Assembly: GCA_039707655.1 (NCBI GenBank)
Contig: CM077676.1
Coordinates: 191,948,936-192,012,935, forward strand
Direction: 5' to 3'
Source of the DNA: Elymus sibiricus
Lineage: Eukaryota > Streptophyta > Magnoliopsida > Poales > Poaceae
Length of the DNA stretch: 64,000 nucleotides
The notes below the pieces were generated by a model. The model saw only the letters and a list, made by a program, of their open reading frames with translations, was not told where the DNA came from and made no database searches. A program made the position numbers and the translations under genes. Positions 60,412 through 64,000 of the stretch are shown here, piece by piece. The stretch's first letter is position 1, and every line of letters starts with the position of its first letter.

Positions 60412-61580
60412 GTCACGTGCTCGTCTCGGCATCCGTCATCGCTACCGCGACGACGTCAGCCTCGACTCGTGTAACCCTAATTTAGACAGGGTGGCGGTGG
60501 TGTCACGTGCTCGTCTCGGCGTCCGTCGTCGCTACCGCGACGACGTCCGCCTCGACACGCGTAACCCTAAGTTAGACAGGGTGGCGGTGGTGTCGCGTGC
60601 TCGTCTCGGCGTCCGTCGTCGCTACCGCGACGACGTCCGCCTCGACTCGCGTAACCATAAGATAGACAGGGTGGCGGTGGTGTCATGTGCTGGTCTCGGT
60701 GTCCGTCGTCGCTACCGCGACGACGTCCGCCTCGACTCGCGTAACACTAAGATAGCCAGGGTGGCAGTGGTGTCACGTGCTCGTCTAGGCGTCTGTCGTC
60801 GCTACCGCGACGACGTCCGCCTCGACTCGCGTAACCCTAGAATAAACAGGGTGGCGGTGGTGTCACGTGCTCGTCTCGGCGTCCGTCGTCGCTACCGCGA
60901 CGACGTCCGCATCGACTCGCATAACCCTAAGTTAGACAGGGTGGCGGTGGTGTCACGAGCTCGTCTCGGCGTCCGCCGTCGCTACCGCGACGACGTCCGC
61001 CTCGACTCGCCTAACCCTAAGATAGACAGGGTGGCAGTGGTGTCACGTGCTCGTCGCGGCGTCCGTTGTCGCTACCGCGATGACGTCCGCATCGACTCGC
61101 GTAACCCTAAGATGGACAGGGTGGCAGTGGTGTCACGTGCTCGTCTCGGCGTCCGTCGTCGCTACCGCGACGACGTCTGCCTTGACTCGCGTAACCCTAA
61201 GATAAACAGGGTGGCGGTGTTGTCCCGTGCTCGTCTCGGCGTCCGTCGTCGCTACCGCGACGACGTCCGCCTCGACTCGCATAACCCTAAGTTAGACAGG
61301 GTGGCATTGGTGTCACGTGCTCGTCTCGGCGTCCGTCGTCGCTACCGCGACGACGTCCGCCTCGACTCGCGTAACCCTAAGTTAGATAGGGTGGCGGTGG
61401 TGTCACGTGCTCGTCTCGGTGTCCGTCGTCGCTACCGCGACGACGTCCGCCTCGACTCGCGTAACGCTAAGATAGACAGGGTGGCGGTGGTGTCACGTGC
61501 TCGTCTCGGCGTCCGTCGTCGCTACCGCGACGACGTCCGCCTCGACTCGCTAACCCTAAGTTAAATAGGGTGGCGGTGAA
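60412..61580 (+). repeat. HOR block R30 (1169 bp, 13 monomers, chimeric)
   Basis: 12 x 90 + 89 bp with no 66-bp monomer. After eight late-type monomers it switches to the early-type series GATGGACAGG, GATAAACAGGG with GTTGTCCCGTGC (61219), then CATTGGTGTC, otherwise typical of R3, R5, R8 and R9. The leader has GACTCGTGTAACC, shared with R31. Confidence 0.9.
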
Positions 61581-64000
61581 GTCACGTGCTCGTCTCGGCA
61601 TCCGTCATCGCTACCGCGACGACGTCAGCCTCGACTCGTGTAACCCTAATTTAGACAGGGTGGCGGTGGTGTCACGTGCTCGTCTCGGCGTCCGTCGTCG
61701 CTACCGCGACGACGTCCGCCTCGACACGAGTAACCCTAAGTTAGACAGGGTGGCGGTGGTGTCGCGTGCTCGTCTCGGCGTCCGTCGTCGCTACCGCGAC
61801 GACGTCCGCCTCGACTCGCGTAACCCTAAGATAGACAGGGTGGCGGTGGTGTCACGTGCTGGTCTCGGTGTCCGTCGTCGCTACCGCGACGACGTCCGCC
61901 TCGACTCGCGTAACACTAAGATAGCCAGGGTGGCAGTGGTGTCACGTGCTCGTCTAGGCGTCTGTCGTCGCTACCGCGACGACGTCCGCCTCGACTCGCG
62001 TAACCCTAGGATAAACAGGGTGGCGGTGGTGTCACGTGCTCGTCTCGGCGTCCGTCGTCGCTACCGCGACGACGTCCGCATCGACTCGCATAACCCTAAG
62101 TTAGACAGGGTGGCGGTGGTGTCACGTGCTCGTCTCGGCGTCCGCCGTCGCTACCGCGACGACGTCCGCCTCGACTCGCCTAACCCTAAGATAGACAGGG
62201 TGGCAGTGGTGTCACGTGCTCGTCTCGGCGTCCGTTGTCGCTACCGCGATGACGTCCGCCTTGACTCACGTAAACCTAAGATAGACAGGGTGGCGGTGTT
62301 GTCACGTGCTCGTCTCGGCGTCCGTCGTCGCTACCGCGACGACGTCCGCCTCGACTCGCTTAACCCTAAGTTAGACAGGGTAGCGGTGGTGTCACGTGCT
62401 CGTCTCGGCGTCCGTCGTCGCTACCGCGACAACGTCCGCCTCGACTCGCGTAACGCTAAGATAGACAGGGTGGCGGTGGTGTCACGTGCTCGTCTCGGCG
62501 TCCGTCGTCGCTACCGCGACGACGTTCGCCTCGACTCGCGTAACGCTAAGATAGATAGGGTGGCGGTGGTGTCACGTGCTCGTCTCGGCGTCCGTCGTCG
62601 CTACCGCAAAGACGTCCGCCTCGACTCGCGTAACCCTAAGTTAGACAGGGTGGCAGTGGTGTCACGTGCTCGTCTCGGCGTCCGTCGTCGCTACCGCGAC
62701 GATGTCTGCCTCGACTCGCGTAACCCTAAGTTAGCCAGGGTGGCAGTGTTGTCACGTGCTCGTCTCGGCGTCCGTCGTCGCTACCGCGACGACGTCCGCC
62801 TCGACTAGCGTAACCCTAGGATAAACAGGGTTTCGGTGGTGTCACGTGCTCGTCTCGGCATCCGTCGTCACTACCGCGACGACGTCTGCCTCGACTCGCG
62901 TAACCCTAAGTTAGCCAGGGTGGCAGTGTTGTCACGTGCTCGTCTCGGCGTCCGTCGTCGCTACCGCGACGACGTCCGCCTCGACTCGCGTAACCCTAAG
63001 ATAGACAGGGTGGCAGTGGTGTCACGTGCTCGTCTCGGCGTCCGTCGTCGCTACCGCAAAGACGTCCGCCTCGACTCGCGTAACCCTAAGTTAGACAGGG
63101 TGGCAGTGGTGTCACGTGCTCGTTTCGATGTCTGCCTCGACTCGCGTAACCCTAAGTTAGACAGCGTGGCGGTGGTGTCACGTGCTCGTCTCGGCGTCCG
63201 TCGTCGCTACCGCGACGACGTCCGCCTCGACTCGCGTAACGCTAAGATAGACAGGGTGGCGGTGGTGTCACGTGCTCGCCTCGGCATCCGTCATCGCTAC
63301 CGCGACGACGTCAGCCTCCACTCGCGTAACCATAATTTAGACAGGGTGGCGGTGGTGTCACGTGCTCGTCTCGGCGTCCGTCGTCGCTACCGCGACGACG
63401 TCCGCCTCGACACGCGTAACCCTAAGTTAGACAGGGTGGCGGTGGTGTCGCGTGCTCGTCTCGGCGTCCGTCGTCGCTACCGCGACGACGTCCGCCTCGA
63501 CTCGCGTAACCCTAAGATAGACAGGGTGGCGGTGGTGTCACGTGCTCGTCTCGGTGTCCGTCGTCGCTACCGCGACGACGTCCGCCTCGACTCGCGTAAC
63601 ACTAAGATAGCCAGGGTGGCAGTGGTGTCACGTGCTCGTCTAGGCGTCTGTCGTCGCTACCGCGACGACGTCCGCCTCGACTCGCGTAACCCTAGGATAA
63701 ACAGGGTGGCGGTGGTGTCACGTGCTCGTCTCGGCGTCCGTCATCGCTACCGCGACGACGTCCGCATCGACTCGCATAACCCTAAGTTAGACAGGGTGGC
63801 GGTGGTGTCACGAGCTCGTCTCGGCGTCCGCCGTCGCTACCGCGACGACGTCCGCCTCGACTCGCCTAACCCTAAGATAGACAGGGTGGCAGTGGTGTCA
63901 CGTGCTCGTCTCGGCGTCCGTTGTCGCTACCGCGATGACGTCCGCATCGACTCGCGTAACCCTAAGATGGACAGGGTGGCAGTGGTGTCATGTGCTCGTC
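61581..64000 (+). repeat. HOR block R31 (partial, cut by window end)
   Basis: About 27 monomers with no 66+89 terminator before a second leader-like series at about 63,290, so this is either a long block or one with a lost boundary. The start repeats R30 at an offset of 1169 bp. The last about 700 bp repeat R30 at an offset of 2855 bp (CACGAGCTCG at 60954 and 63809). A TTTCGATGTCTG 66-bp monomer lies near 63110-63175. Confidence 0.85.

Larger units (their letters stand above)
7861..64000 (+). repeat. Right arm of 90-bp satellite array
   Basis: About 638 tandem monomers in a constant orientation opposite to the left arm, running off the window end. The consensus unit is 90 bp, about 59 of 90 bases G or C, with about 16 CpG dinucleotides. 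Variants differ mostly by point substitutions. Indels are almost confined to a 24-bp hairpin deletion (66-bp monomers) and a 1-bp deletion (89-bp monomers). The array is organised into 30 complete HOR blocks of 9-28 monomers plus a partial block at each end. No unrelated sequence interrupts it. Confidence 0.97.

Noticed and set aside
644..62808. Dozens of long open reading frames encoding an Arg-rich 30-residue repeat protein
   Set aside because: They follow from a 90-bp unit divisible by three with one stop-free frame. They begin at GTG inside a repeat, end at recurrent TAG/TGA/TAA substitutions or at the 89-bp frameshift, and show no leader, domain or unique sequence.
644..62808. TALE-like, PPR-like or other modular repeat-protein gene family (30-residue repeat)
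   Set aside because: No family signature is present, variable residues are spread over the unit with CpG-type changes rather than at fixed specificity positions, and blocks are frameshifted.
1..64000. CRISPR array
   Set aside because: There are no unique spacers: the whole 90-bp unit repeats, variation is by point substitution, and there are no cas genes.
1..64000. True telomere or interstitial telomeric repeat
   Set aside because: TTAGGGTTA occurs only once per 90 bp and is never in tandem.
1..64000. tRNA, rRNA or other structured RNA genes
   Set aside because: No sequence other than satellite monomers was found; the only secondary structure is the short monomer hairpin.

Overview
The whole 64,000-bp window is one satellite-DNA array. 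I find no protein-coding gene, RNA gene, transposon or CRISPR locus. The basic unit is a GC-rich (about 66% G+C), CpG-rich monomer of 90 bp, repeated about 725 times with no unrelated sequence between copies. Uninterrupted satellite on this scale, with higher-order repeats (HORs), points to eukaryotic heterochromatin (centromeric, pericentromeric, subtelomeric or B-chromosome-like). Each monomer carries TAACCCTAA / TTAGGGTTA, one and a half units of a TTAGGG-type telomere repeat. That suits many animals, fungi and protists and does not identify the host.

Each standard monomer holds, in order, GTCACGTG (an E-box/G-box palindrome that also fits the yeast centromere CDEI consensus), a perfect 9-bp inverted repeat with a 4-nt TACC loop, and TAACCCTAA. 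Length variants are few: a 66-bp monomer that has lost the hairpin (24-bp deletion) and an 89-bp monomer with a 1-bp deletion. The 66+89 pair closes almost every HOR block. Every complete block length equals 90a + 66b + 89, apart from two blocks that contain one unusual monomer each.

Layout: positions 1-7842 hold the array with monomers on the minus strand (blocks L4-L0, my labels). An orientation switch with nested inverted repeats lies at about 7811-7912. From 7861 to the end the array is on the plus strand (blocks R0-R31). R0-R1 mirror the distal left segment (end of L2 plus L3) rather than the neighbouring L0-L1. R1 equals L3 minus exactly seven monomers (606 bp). Blocks R1-R10 (8.6-24.9 kb) are heterogeneous and carry readable nested duplications (4113 bp, then 1235 bp). 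Blocks R11-R29 are a more uniform 18-26-monomer HOR, including a 6914-bp four-block super-repeat present twice (37.06-50.6 kb). R30-R31 are chimeric with monomer types otherwise seen at 14-23 kb.

The long open frames (a 30-residue Arg-rich repeat) are best explained by a 90-bp unit, divisible by three, that lacks a stop in one of its six frames. They lack conserved ATG starts, carry recurrent TAG/TGA/TAA stops, and are frameshifted once per block by the 89-bp monomer. I do not annotate them as genes. The most interesting material is the structure of the satellite: the inversion, the hairpin-excision monomers, the protein-site-like motifs and the duplication history. No comparison with databases was possible.
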